This document shows positions 30,345 to 40,437 of a stretch of 64,000 bases of DNA, piece by piece. The notes under the pieces are model-generated. The model made no database searches, was not told the DNA's origin, and saw only the letters and a list, made by a program, of their open reading frames with translations. The stretch lies in assembly GCF_012932365.1 (NCBI RefSeq), contig NZ_JAAIIH010000005.1, positions 62,001-126,000 on the forward strand. Direction: 5' to 3'. Numbering within the stretch: the first letter of the stretch is position 1; each line of letters opens with the position of its first letter. This DNA is from Bifidobacterium moraviense. GTDB taxonomy: Bacteria > Actinomycetota > Actinomycetes > Actinomycetales > Bifidobacteriaceae. The position numbers and the translations under genes are program-made.

Positions 30345-30623
30345 ATGACGGATCAGCGACTGCCCCGGACCATCCCCGCCGGCGCACGGGTCGTGGTGCG
30401 CACGGCGATCGGCGTCGACCCCGCCGACGGGCGCGAGAAGTACCGCGACTACGTGGGCCATGTGCGCTCATGGGACGGCGGGCTGCTGTGCCTGACGCGC
30501 GACGCGGCCGCCAACGGGTCGCGCCCGGAACAGGACGTGGCGATCCCGGCCGCATCGATCGTGCGGCTCAAGCCGGTGCCCGAACGTCCCTCGTTCACAG
30601 CGCGGAACGCACGAGCGCGGTGA
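30345..30623 (+). CDS. Small protein with an SH3-like domain (as at the N-terminus of Rv0428c-type acetyltransferases)
   Basis: This 92-residue cytosolic protein looks like a single small beta-barrel: AGARVVVRTAIG, YRDYVGHVRSWDGGLLCLTR and QDVAIPAASIVRLKPVPERP. The pattern of VVVR, a glycine-centred turn, VxIP and an ending KPVPxR recalls the SH3-like module that precedes some actinobacterial GNAT acetyltransferases, but no acetyltransferase part follows. ATG 30345 lies 85 bp after the permease gene, with GGGAAAGGAC upstream. Its 3' end overlaps the convergent tyrA gene by 29 bp. Function is unknown. Confidence 0.7.
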   Translation: MTDQRLPRTIPAGARVVVRTAIGVDPADGREKYRDYVGHVRSWDGGLLCLTRDAAANGSRPEQDVAIPAASIVRLKPVPERPSFTARNARAR

Positions 30624-31704
30624 ACGTGCGCTCGGCGTCGATGCGCACGATGTGCTCGCCGCGCCGGGCCGAGGCCAGCAGCTCGCCGCGCCAGCCGTCG
30701 GCGGAGACCATGACCGTGACGCGCGGATGGTCGCCGGCCGCCAGATGCCCCGGCTGCGCGGCCTTGTAGGCGCGGAACGGATCGGCGTCGGCGAAGAAGT
30801 CCAGCATGGCCTGCGGCGTGTGCGCGTCGGCGTCCCGCGATTCGGCCGCCTGTTCGCGTTCCCCGCGCAGCAGATCGGCGACGGCCACGAGACGGTCGGC
30901 CATGGACCTGAGCAGCGCCTCCACGTTGGCGGCGTCCTCCTCCACCATCGCGCGCGTGCGGTCCGGGTCGGTCAGCGCCACGCGGGTCATGTCGCGCCAG
31001 CATCCGGCGGACAGCGCCACGGCGACGTTGCGGTCGTCGCTCTCCGTCAGCTCGTTGGCGAGCGCGGTGGCCACGACGTGCGGCATGTGCGAGATCAGCG
31101 CGGCGGCGCGGTCGTGCGTCCCGTCGTCCAGCACGATCATCCGGTCGCCCACGCCTGCCGTGATCAGCTCGGCCACGTCGAGGAACCTGCGGTACGAGGT
31201 CCCCTCGTCCACGGTGACGGCCCACAGCGCGTCGTCGTACAGCGCGGGGTCGGCGGCGTCCCAGCCGGATTTCTCGTTGCCCGCCATCGGATGCGCGCCC
31301 ACGTAGCGGTCGGCGAGCCCGGCGGCCTTCACCTGGTCGCGCACCATGCCCTTGACGCTGCCCACGTCGGTGAGCGTGACGGACTCGTCCAGCGCGCCGT
31401 CCTCGGCCAGCGCGGCCAGCGCGCGCAGGATCTCCGGCATCGCCCTGAGCGGATTGCACAGCACGATCACGTCCGGGGCGGCCGCGACAAGATCAGCCAG
31501 CGACGCCGCGCAGCGCACGCCGGCGCGTTCCGCGGACCCATACGGGCGCGGCGTGTGGTTCCACGCCACCACGTCGAAGCCGCGCGCCACGAGCCGCAGC
31601 GCCAGCGATCCGCCGATCAGGCCGAGCCCCACGACGCCCACGCGCCGCACGCGCGCGGCGGTCCCGGCCGTTGCGGCCGTCCCCTTCGCCCCGACGCTCA
31701 CCAC
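30595..31704 (-). CDS. tyrA: Prephenate dehydrogenase
   Basis: This 369-residue cytosolic enzyme carries out the NAD(P)-dependent oxidative decarboxylation of prephenate to 4-hydroxyphenylpyruvate in tyrosine synthesis. The Rossmann motif VGLGLIGGSLALRL opens the enzyme after a short leader, followed by LTDVGSVKGMV and the catalytic region RYVGAHPMAGNEKSGWDAA. There is no fused chorismate mutase. The start is GTG 31702-31704 after AAGGAG. It overlaps the end of pheA by 7 bp on the same strand, so the two are translationally coupled. Confidence 0.93.
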   Translation of the reverse strand: MVSVGAKGTAATAGTAARVRRVGVVGLGLIGGSLALRLVARGFDVVAWNHTPRPYGSAERAGVRCAASLADLVAAAPDVIVLCNPLRAMPEILRALAALAEDGALDESVTLTDVGSVKGMVRDQVKAAGLADRYVGAHPMAGNEKSGWDAADPALYDDALWAVTVDEGTSYRRFLDVAELITAGVGDRMIVLDDGTHDRAAALISHMPHVVATALANELTESDDRNVAVALSAGCWRDMTRVALTDPDRTRAMVEEDAANVEALLRSMADRLVAVADLLRGEREQAAESRDADAHTPQAMLDFFADADPFRAYKAAQPGHLAAGDHPRVTVMVSADGWRGELLASARRGEHIVRIDAERTFTALVRSAL

Positions 31705-32699
31705 AGCAGCTCCTTCCTCACTCGTTCGTCATCGCGCCACCCCTCGCCGGGCGCACCGCCGCGCGCCCCGGCGTCCAGATGCACGCCGCCCTCCGGCAGC
31801 ATCCACGCGTCCACCGGCGGGTTGGGCCGTTCGCGCCGCGGGTAGACGGCCAGCGTCTTGATCCAGTCGCCGTGCTCGGCCACCTCGGTCAGCGCCTCGC
31901 GGAAGTTCTCCTGCCACGGGGCCGCGTCGAGCGTGGTGATGAAGCTGTACGTGGCGTCCTGCCCCTTGATGGGGCGCGAGATGAAGCTCGTCATGTTGAG
32001 CCCGGCGTCGCGCAGCACGTCGAGCAGGTTCGCCAGCACGCCGGGACCGGTGACCAGCGGGATGAACGTGATGATCGACTCGAACTCCGTCACGCCGTTG
32101 CCGCGCGCCCCGTCCAGCATCGCCGCGGCGTCGTCGCGCGTGCCGAGCACCAGGAACTCCGTGCGCGCGCCCTGATAGTCCTGCACGCCGGACGCCACGG
32201 TGTCGAGCCAGTACAGCCTGCCGCAGATCGCCGGGCCGAACGCCATCCTGCCGACCTCCAGATCGCGGCAGGCGGCGGCGTTGGACGAGACCGGCACCGG
32301 GGTGAGGCCGTGCTCGGCGATGAAGCGGCGGCACTGCGCCAGCCCGTGCGGATGCGCGCTCACCTCGCGCACGGCGGACACGTCGGTGCCGGGGCGGACG
32401 AACGCGTCGAACGCCACGTCCACGCCCACGCGCGCGAATCCGGCCACGTCCTCGGCGTCGAGCAGCATGTCGAGGTTCGGCACCACGTAGCCCTCGACGT
32501 TGTTCTCCCAGGCGATCACGCCATAGCCTTCGCCGCACCGCACCGCGCGAACGATGGAGGCCGCGTCCGGCTCGGCGACGAGCTCGAACTCCGTGCCGGC
32601 GTCGCTCAGCGGACGCAGCGACTCGCACGCGGCGATGGCGGCCTGATGGGTGAACGTGCCCTCGGGCCCCAGATAGTGCAACGCGACGGTGCGGCTCAT
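31698..32699 (-). CDS. pheA: Prephenate dehydratase with ACT domain
   Basis: This 333-residue monofunctional enzyme converts prephenate to phenylpyruvate for phenylalanine synthesis. The catalytic domain starts at LHYLGPEGTFTHQAA, includes YGVIAWENNVEGYV and ends with the signature VSSNAAACRDLE. The C-terminal ACT domain (TFIPLVTGPGVLANLLDVL and FISRPIKGQDATYSFITTLD) is the feedback site for phenylalanine. ATG 32697-32699 overlaps the stop of the upstream membrane-protein gene (ATGA), and its own end overlaps tyrA, giving a tight three-gene operon. Confidence 0.95.
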   Translation of the reverse strand: MSRTVALHYLGPEGTFTHQAAIAACESLRPLSDAGTEFELVAEPDAASIVRAVRCGEGYGVIAWENNVEGYVVPNLDMLLDAEDVAGFARVGVDVAFDAFVRPGTDVSAVREVSAHPHGLAQCRRFIAEHGLTPVPVSSNAAACRDLEVGRMAFGPAICGRLYWLDTVASGVQDYQGARTEFLVLGTRDDAAAMLDGARGNGVTEFESIITFIPLVTGPGVLANLLDVLRDAGLNMTSFISRPIKGQDATYSFITTLDAAPWQENFREALTEVAEHGDWIKTLAVYPRRERPNPPVDAWMLPEGGVHLDAGARGGAPGEGWRDDERVRKELLW

Positions 32700-33184
32700 G
32701 CGCGCGCCTCCTTCGGGTCCTTCGCGCGGCGGGACGGCGACGGCGCGGCGACGGACCGGCGCGGCACCAGACGCTCCACCGCGCCGCGCGGCAGCATGAT
32801 GACGGCGAGCTGGACGAGCAGCAGACCTCCCATCCAGATCAGCGTGGCGTTGAGCGAGAAGAACGTGGTGAGCGCCGCGCCGCCGGTGGGCATCATGATG
32901 TCGCCGCCGGGACCGTAGCCGCTCATGAGATACACGACGACCGAGGAGACGATGAGATGCAGCGCCGCGCCCACCGTCCCCGCGAGCGTGCGGGACAGCA
33001 GCGCGCCCATCGCCACGAGGACGAACGCCAGCGCCAGTCCGTAGGGCACGTTCTGCGCGGCGCCCATGCGGTGCGCGCCGGTGCCGGTCACCGCGACGAC
33101 CGCGCCGACGAGCGCACAGGAGGCGAGTCGCGCGGCGTAGGGAATCGGGTCGCGCTGCCGCGACGGTTGCTGTGATGTCGTCAT
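32696..33184 (-). CDS. Hypothetical membrane protein, four predicted spans
   Basis: This 162-residue protein has four hydrophobic stretches, around ASCALVGAVVAVTG, YGLALAFVLVAMGALL, LHLIVSSVVVYLMS and IWMGGLLLVQLAVIML, with a basic C-terminus. I do not recognise a function. It is the first gene of the pheA-tyrA operon, overlapping pheA by 4 bp, so it may serve aromatic amino acid transport or simply share the promoter. ATG 33182-33184 lies 8 nt after TACACT without a ribosome-binding site. Confidence 0.75.
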   Translation of the reverse strand: MTTSQQPSRQRDPIPYAARLASCALVGAVVAVTGTGAHRMGAAQNVPYGLALAFVLVAMGALLSRTLAGTVGAALHLIVSSVVVYLMSGYGPGGDIMMPTGGAALTTFFSLNATLIWMGGLLLVQLAVIMLPRGAVERLVPRRSVAAPSPSRRAKDPKEARA

Positions 33185-33192
33185 GGTTCACC

Positions 33193-33198
33193 AGTGTA
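33193..33198 (-). promoter_or_regulatory. -10 hexamer TACACT 8 nt before the membrane-protein/pheA/tyrA operon
   Basis: TACACT on the minus strand lies 8 nt from ATG 33184, predicting a leaderless operon transcript. Confidence 0.5.
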
Positions 33199-33271
33199 TG
33201 CCCGGGACGGACGCGCGCCCGTTCCGCGTCCGGAATCGTCTGGGCGGGTGCGGAACCGCACGCAGAGCATC

Positions 33272-33304
33272 GAAAAACGGGGAGCTCCCGAAGGAACTCC
33301 CCGT
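33272..33304 (-). terminator. Rho-independent terminator of typA
   Basis: On the minus strand the arms ACGGGGAG (33297-33304) and CTCCCCGT (33277-33284) pair, with inner TCC/GGA, and are followed directly by TTTTT. It begins 22 bp after the typA stop. Confidence 0.85.
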
Positions 33305-33325
33305 CAATCAGGCGAACCGGCAGGC

Positions 33326-35254
<1,929 letters not shown>

Positions 35255-35386
35255 CGAAACCTCTCTCTATCGATTCTGTTGCTTGGTTCTACCTGTACTT
35301 ACACACAAACCGAGCCAAGCATAGCGGCATGCGTTGACCGGCGTCCGCGGCAACCGGTGACCGGTCGCCGACTGCACGCAGCAATT

Positions 35387-35486
35387 ACGGGCGCAAAAGG
35401 ACGAAATCCGCGATTCCAAGCGTCAAACCCCCGCCGGAGCGTCGGTTTGGTACTCGGAATCGCGGATTTCGTCCTTTTCAGCCCGT
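35387..35486. repeat. 100-bp interrupted palindrome with 23-bp perfect arms
   Basis: Arms 35395-35417 and 35456-35478 are perfect 23-bp complements, flanked by outer ACGGGC/GCCCGT and containing inner CAAACC/GGTTTG. It occupies much of the 418-bp gap between the transporter end (35673) and the typA start (35254); nothing else is evident there. It could terminate the minus-strand transporter operon or be a small mobile palindrome. Confidence 0.75.
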
Positions 35487-35672
35487 GAATTGGGGTCCGG
35501 TCCAAGGCCCGGGAGACGCCGGACGGCGGTCCCTCGCATCAGGAGCCCGGATGACGATCCGCCGGTCAGGAAGATGTCGGGCGGATGCCTGCAATCTGAA
35601 AGCGCGGGACAGGTGTCTGCGGATCGGGATGCGCAGGATGACGGCCACGGAACGACGCGGCCGCCCGCGCGA

Positions 35673-37049
35673 TCAGTCCTCCAGCTCGAGGCCCTTGCGC
35701 TCGGGCAGGCACAGCGCGGCGACGCAGGCGAGCACGAACGCCCCGGCGAAGATCACGAACGCCACGGACTTGTTGCCGCCTGCAAGGCCCAGGAACCACG
35801 GCATGAGCAGCGGCGCGATGATGGCGGCCACGCGTCCGCACGCGGCGGCGGCACCGGCCGCGGCGCCGCGCAGACGGGTCGGATAGATCTCCGGCGTCAC
35901 GGCGTACAGCACGCCCCACGCGCCCAGATTGGACGCGGACAGCAGCATGCCGAAGCACAGCACGGCGGCCACGGATCCGGCCTGCGAGAACGCGAACGCG
36001 GCCACGGCGGACACGGCGAGGAACACGGAGAGCGTCCAGCGGCGGCCCCAGATCTCCACGAGCCACGCGGCGAGGAAGTAGCCGGGCAGCTGGGCGAGCG
36101 AGATGATGAGCGTGTAGCCGAACGACTTGGTGAGCGAGCCGAACTGGTCGGCCAGCAGCGAGGGCATCCACGTGAACGCGCCGTAGTACGAGAAGTTGAC
36201 GAAGAACCACGTGGCCCAGATGGCCGCGGTGCGCGCGACGTACCGGGAGCCGAACAGCTCGCGGGTCCTGATCCTCGGCAGCGGACGGCCCTTGGGCGAC
36301 GGCACGGGAGCCACGCCGCCGGCCTCCTCGAAGTAGCGCACGGCGCGCTCGGCCTCGTCCTCGCGTCCCTGCGCCTCGAGGAAGCGCACGGATTCGGGGA
36401 TGTGGATGCGCGTGACGATCGCGTACAGCAGCGGCAGCGCGCCGATGAGCAGCGCCCAGCGCCAGCCCCAGTCGCCGGTGTTGGGGATGACGAACGTGCC
36501 GATGCACGCGGCGATGATCCAGCCGACCGCCCAGAACGATTCGAGCAGCACGGTCATGCGGCCGCGGTGCTTCGTGGGCGAGAACTCGGAGACGAGCGTG
36601 GAGGCGACCGGCAGTTCGGCGCCGAGGCCGAGGCCGATCACGAACCGCGCGACGAGCAGCGCGGCGAGCGACCAGGCGAGCGCCATGCCGCCGTTGGCGA
36701 GGCCGAAGATGACGAGCGTGGCGGTGAAGACGGTCTTGCGGCCCACGTGGTCGGCCACGTAGCCGCCGAGCGCGGCGCCGATGGCCATGCCGATGAAGCC
36801 GATCGACAGCACCCACGACTTCTCGGTGGCGGTGAGGTGGAACAGGGGGTCGGCGGCGATGGCGGCGACGACGAACGAGACGAGGCCGACGTCCATGGCG
36901 TCGAACGCCCAACCGATGCCGGAGGCGACGAGGAGCCGGCGGTGGGCCTTGTTGAACGGCAGACGGTCGAGGCGCTCGTTGCGGGTGAGCCTCGCCGGTT
37001 GTTCCGATGGCTGCTGCGCGGTCCGCTGCCGCGCGATTGGTGATGACAT
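35673..37049 (-). CDS. MFS transporter, NiaP-like (probable niacin importer)
   Basis: This 458-residue permease has twelve predicted spans of the major facilitator fold. The opening GIGWAFDAMDVGLVSFV resembles NiaP and aromatic-acid:H+ symporters, followed by the loop motif GGYVADHVGRKTV, ELPVASTLVSEFSPTKHRGR and PEIYPTRLRGAA in the second half. AGGAGAGGAAACC precedes ATG 37047-37049. The gene lies 59 bp downstream of the NAD-metabolism repressor nrtR on the same strand, which makes nicotinate or nicotinamide the most likely substrate; this is inferred from context. Confidence 0.85.
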   Translation of the reverse strand: MSSPIARQRTAQQPSEQPARLTRNERLDRLPFNKAHRRLLVASGIGWAFDAMDVGLVSFVVAAIAADPLFHLTATEKSWVLSIGFIGMAIGAALGGYVADHVGRKTVFTATLVIFGLANGGMALAWSLAALLVARFVIGLGLGAELPVASTLVSEFSPTKHRGRMTVLLESFWAVGWIIAACIGTFVIPNTGDWGWRWALLIGALPLLYAIVTRIHIPESVRFLEAQGREDEAERAVRYFEEAGGVAPVPSPKGRPLPRIRTRELFGSRYVARTAAIWATWFFVNFSYYGAFTWMPSLLADQFGSLTKSFGYTLIISLAQLPGYFLAAWLVEIWGRRWTLSVFLAVSAVAAFAFSQAGSVAAVLCFGMLLSASNLGAWGVLYAVTPEIYPTRLRGAAAGAAAACGRVAAIIAPLLMPWFLGLAGGNKSVAFVIFAGAFVLACVAALCLPERKGLELED

Positions 37050-37108
37050 GGTTTCCTCTCCTGATGTTCCGGTCCTCGCCGCGGCGGGGACATGGGCCGG
37101 CCCGTGCG

Positions 37109-37918
37109 CTACACGGTGGTCAGCGCGGACAGCGCGTCGTCCCCGGCGCCGCCCGTCCCCCGGTCGCCGTCGTGCGCGCGCACGCGGGCGTCGAGCTCGG
37201 CGAGCCGCTCCCCCGATATCGCGTAGGCGTGGGCCTCGGCGGACGTCGCGCCGGCCGCGTACCGGTAGAGCGCGGCGGGACGATGACGGCCCTCGCGCAG
37301 CGTCTCGCCCGTCGCCTCGATCTCGCCCGAGGCGAGCATCTTGCGGCGGAAGTTCGGCAGGTCGAGCACCGATCCGGTGACCGCCTCGTACACGCCGTGC
37401 AGCTGGCGCAGCGTGAACGCGGGGCCGACGAGTCTCGCGGCAATGTCCGGGTATTCGATGCGCGTGCGCAGCCGGCCGAGCGCATAGGCGATGATCTCGC
37501 GGTGGTCGAAGGCGAGGTCGAGTCCGGGCAGATCGGTCTCCGGGAACCAGCGCACGTTGTCCGTCTCGACGAAGTCGCCGGCCTCGGCCTCGGGCACGAG
37601 CGCCCAGTAGACCACGGAGACCATCGGCAGCCCGCCGCGCGAGCGGTCGGGGCCGCCGAAGGCGTGCAGCTGTTCGAGGTAGCTCGGACGCAGATCGGTG
37701 ATGGATTCGAGCGCCTCGTACGCCGACTGCGCGAGCGTGCGGTCGGCGCTCACGTCGCCGCCGGGCAGCGCCCAGCTTCCGAGGAACGGCTGGCGGACGC
37801 GCCGCACGAGCGGCAGCCACAGGCGGCCGTGCTCGCTGTCGGGGTCGAGCGCCAGCACGACGACCGACACCCCCACCCGCGGCGGCTGCCGCAGGCGTTC
37901 GCTGACGTTGAGTCCCAT
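37109..37918 (-). CDS. nrtR: NrtR transcriptional repressor of NAD metabolism (Nudix-winged helix)
   Basis: This 269-residue regulator begins with a Nudix domain (VGVSVVVLALDPDSEHGRLW, FLGSWALPGGDVSADRTL) whose Nudix box is degenerate in the catalytic REx2EE part (AYEALESIT), as usual for NrtR proteins that bind ADP-ribose rather than cleave it. The C-terminal winged helix includes FTLRQLHGVYEAVTGSVLDL and FRRKMLASGEIEATGE. GGAGGCG precedes ATG 37916-37918. Two tandem palindromic sites lie 60-89 bp upstream. It probably represses its own gene and the niacin transporter downstream. Confidence 0.9.
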   Translation of the reverse strand: MGLNVSERLRQPPRVGVSVVVLALDPDSEHGRLWLPLVRRVRQPFLGSWALPGGDVSADRTLAQSAYEALESITDLRPSYLEQLHAFGGPDRSRGGLPMVSVVYWALVPEAEAGDFVETDNVRWFPETDLPGLDLAFDHREIIAYALGRLRTRIEYPDIAARLVGPAFTLRQLHGVYEAVTGSVLDLPNFRRKMLASGEIEATGETLREGRHRPAALYRYAAGATSAEAHAYAISGERLAELDARVRAHDGDRGTGGAGDDALSALTTV

Positions 37919-37977
37919 ATCCGACGCCTCCGCCTTTCCCGGGGCCTTCAGCGTCCCCGACGTCCGGGCAGAGCCTA

Positions 37978-38007
37978 TCACTAATGGTCAGCATGACTAA
38001 TAGTCAT
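37978..38007. promoter_or_regulatory. Paired NrtR operators upstream of nrtR-niaP
   Basis: ATGACTAATAGTCAT (37993-38007) is a perfect 7+1+7 palindrome. A second, 12 of 15 identical copy (ATCACTAATGGTCAG) begins 16 bp away, at 37977. They overlap the expected promoter of nrtR, so autoregulation with ADP-ribose as inducer is likely by family knowledge. Confidence 0.7.
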
Positions 38008-38061
38008 GCGCGCAGCGCGTGTCACGCAACGCCACGTGACTCCACGCAACGCCACGCGACG

Positions 38062-38709
38062 TCACGGCAGGCAGCCGGCCTCGTCGGCGACGTCGGCCGC
38101 GGACGCGGGCAGGAACGGCGCCAGCGACGGCAGACGGTCCAACGAATCGAGCCCCATGCGCTCCAGGAACAGCGCTGTGGTGACGAGCAGGGCCGCGCGC
38201 GAATCCGGGTCGACGCCCTCCTCGCGCACCAGCCCGCGCACGGCGAGCGCGCGGATCACGCCGTCCGAATTGACGCCGCGGATCGCGCCCACCTGCGCGC
38301 GCGTCACCGGTTGCCGGTAGGCGATGATCGCCAACGCCTCCAGCGCCGCCTGGCTCAGACGCGCGGTCTGCCCGTCGGTCACGAAGGCCGCAGCCACCGG
38401 TTCGAACGCGGCACGGCTGCACAGCTGCCATCCTCTGGCCGTGCACCGCAGCTCGAAGCCGCGACGTTCGTCGTCGTACTCCGCGCGCATCGCCTCCAGT
38501 CCGCGCCGCACGCGATCCTCCCCCACACCGAGCACGCGCGCCAGATCCTCCGCCGCCTGCGGCGCATCAGCGACCATGAGCACCGCCTCGAGGCAGGCGC
38601 GCAGCCCGCCGAGATACGCGTCGACGCCGCCGGCTCCCGTCCCGTCCGTCGTCGTTCCGCCCGCCGCCGCGCCGTCCGAACCCGCCGCCGTCCGTTCCCG
38701 CACGCTCAT
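38062..38709 (-). CDS. scpB: Segregation and condensation protein B
   Basis: This 215-residue protein is the winged-helix kleisin-associated subunit of the SMC-ScpAB condensin. After a Gly/Thr-rich leader of about 30 residues come LRACLEAVLMVADAPQAAEDL and the conserved LSQAALEALAIIAYRQPVTRAQV, then IRGVNSDGVIRALAVRGLV. ATG 38707-38709 overlaps the scpA stop (ATGA). The smc gene itself lies at the far end of the window. Confidence 0.95.
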   Translation of the reverse strand: MSVRERTAAGSDGAAAGGTTTDGTGAGGVDAYLGGLRACLEAVLMVADAPQAAEDLARVLGVGEDRVRRGLEAMRAEYDDERRGFELRCTARGWQLCSRAAFEPVAAAFVTDGQTARLSQAALEALAIIAYRQPVTRAQVGAIRGVNSDGVIRALAVRGLVREEGVDPDSRAALLVTTALFLERMGLDSLDRLPSLAPFLPASAADVADEAGCLP

Positions 38710-39521
38710 GAGAAATCCCCCTCGTCGATCGTCCCGGCCACGTCGCCGCCGTCCGCGCCGGACTCCCAGCGCAGATACAGCGGCGCATACGGCCCGTCCT
38801 GCCTGAACCGCACCGCGCCCTGCTTGAAGAACGCCAGCAGCGCGAGGAACCGCGCCACCACCTCGATGCGGCCCGCCGCATCCGCGACGAGCTCGTCGAA
38901 CGCGACGGCACGCCCCTCACGCCCGCGCAGCCGGGCGCGCACGATGGCGGCCTGCGCCCGCAGATCCGCCGGCGGCACGTGCAGCTGATGCACGCTCACC
39001 TCGCTCGCCGGCGCGTTGGCGAACGCGCGGGCGGCGATGCGCGCCAGGGAGTCCGCGTCCAGCGTCCAGACGAGCTCCGGCAGCATCGCGCCCACCGTCG
39101 CGTCCGCGAAGCCCGGATGCGGGAAACGTCCCGCGTTCGCCTCGATGCGCTCGCGGAAGACGGCCGCCGCCTGTCTGAACGCCCTGTACTGCAGCAGCCG
39201 CGCGAACAGCAGATCACGCTCCCTGAGCGCCTCCATGCTTCGTTCGTCGCGGCGTCCCCGCTCGTCGCCGGGCAGCAGCGCCGCGCTCTTCGCCTCCACC
39301 AGCACGGACGCCACGTCGAGAAACGCGCTCGCCTCGTCCATGCCGCGCGTCCGGTCGAGCGTCCCCGCGTAGGCGAGGAACTCCCCGGTGACCTGCGCGA
39401 GCGACACCTCGGTGAGTTCCAGACGATGGTTGGCGAGCAGGCCGAGCAGCACATCGAACGGGCCCGAGTACGCCTCGAGACTGACCGAGAACCCGCCGCC
39501 GGACGCGTCCGCGACGCTCAC
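38706..39521 (-). CDS. scpA: Segregation and condensation protein A (kleisin)
   Basis: This 271-residue kleisin bridges the SMC heads. The N-terminal signature SLEAYSGPFDVLLGLLANHRLELTEV is split here as LEAYSGPFDVLLGLL and ELTEVSLAQVTGEFL; the C-terminal winged helix includes VARFLALLAFFKQGAVRFRQ. It starts at GTG 39519-39521, 13 bp after the parA stop, and overlaps scpB by 4 bp, giving a parA-scpA-scpB cluster for chromosome segregation. Confidence 0.94.
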   Translation of the reverse strand: MSVADASGGGFSVSLEAYSGPFDVLLGLLANHRLELTEVSLAQVTGEFLAYAGTLDRTRGMDEASAFLDVASVLVEAKSAALLPGDERGRRDERSMEALRERDLLFARLLQYRAFRQAAAVFRERIEANAGRFPHPGFADATVGAMLPELVWTLDADSLARIAARAFANAPASEVSVHQLHVPPADLRAQAAIVRARLRGREGRAVAFDELVADAAGRIEVVARFLALLAFFKQGAVRFRQDGPYAPLYLRWESGADGGDVAGTIDEGDFS

Positions 39522-39534
39522 CGCGAGGCCCCGC

Positions 39535-40374
39535 TCAGGCCACGATGCCGCGCGAGATCAGCTCGCGGGACACCTCGCGGTACTCCTTGGCGGTCTTGTG
39601 CTCGGGCGCGTACATGGTGATCGGCGCCGCCGCCACCGTGGCGTCCGGCAGCTTGATGGAGCGCGTGATGACGCTGTGGAACACCTTGCCCTTGAACGCC
39701 TCGTAGATGCGCTGCAGCACCTCCTCGGAGTGCAGCGTGCGCGTGTACATGGTCACGAGCACGCCATACACTTCGAGCCCCGGGTTGATGCGCGCCTGCA
39801 CCTTGTCGATGGACTGCATGAGCAGCGCCACGCCGCGCAGCGCGAAGAACTCGGCGGCCACGGGGATGATCACGCCGTCCGCGGCGGTCAGCGCGTTGAC
39901 GGTGAGCAGGCCCAGCGACGGCTGGCAGTCGATGATGATGACGTCGTACTCGTCCTTGAGCGGACGCAGCGTGCCGGCCAGCACCTGCTCGCGCCCCACC
40001 TCGGTGACGAGCTGGATCTCCGCGGCGGACAGATCGATGTTCGCCGGGATGATGTCGAGATCGGGGAACCGCGTGTGCTGCACCACGTCGTGCACGTCCA
40101 TGCGCGGGTTGAACAGCGCCGTGTAGATGGTGTTCTCCACGCTGTTCGCGTTGATGCCCAGTCCCACGGTGGCGGCGCCCTGGGGGTCGAAGTCCACGAT
40201 GAGCACGCGGCGGCCGTACTGGCTCAGCGCGCCGGCGATGTTGATGGAGCTGGTGGTCTTGCCCACGCCGCCCTTCTGGTTGCACATGGCGATCACACGG
40301 GCGGGGCCGTGCTGGCTCAGTGTGTCGGGGGCGGGAAAAGTCTCATAGTCGCGTCCAAGCAGATCCGTAGGCAT
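39535..40374 (-). CDS. parA: ParA/Soj-family chromosome partitioning ATPase
   Basis: This 279-residue ATPase is of the Walker deviant type. Motifs are CNQKGGVGKTTSSINIAGAL (deviant Walker A), VDFDPQGAATVGLG, VIIIDCQPSLGLLTVNAL and the C-terminal VTMYTRTLHSEEVLQRI. No parB follows; scpA comes next, so this may be the condensin-linked ParA of Actinobacteria rather than the origin-linked one. I chose ATG 40372-40374 because TATGGT sits 7 nt upstream; an ATG four codons earlier overlaps that hexamer. Confidence 0.92.
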   Translation of the reverse strand: MPTDLLGRDYETFPAPDTLSQHGPARVIAMCNQKGGVGKTTSSINIAGALSQYGRRVLIVDFDPQGAATVGLGINANSVENTIYTALFNPRMDVHDVVQHTRFPDLDIIPANIDLSAAEIQLVTEVGREQVLAGTLRPLKDEYDVIIIDCQPSLGLLTVNALTAADGVIIPVAAEFFALRGVALLMQSIDKVQARINPGLEVYGVLVTMYTRTLHSEEVLQRIYEAFKGKVFHSVITRSIKLPDATVAAAPITMYAPEHKTAKEYREVSRELISRGIVA

Positions 40375-40381
40375 ACCGACC

Positions 40382-40387
40382 ACCATA
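40382..40387 (-). promoter_or_regulatory. -10 hexamer TATGGT 7 nt before the parA start
   Basis: TATGGT on the minus strand precedes ATG 40374 by 7 nt, with no Shine-Dalgarno sequence, predicting a leaderless parA-scpA-scpB transcript. Confidence 0.5.
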
Positions 40388-40437
40388 GCAACATCCGTGC
40401 ATGTCGAACGGGTGCGACGTGCCGTGCGCCTCCGGCG

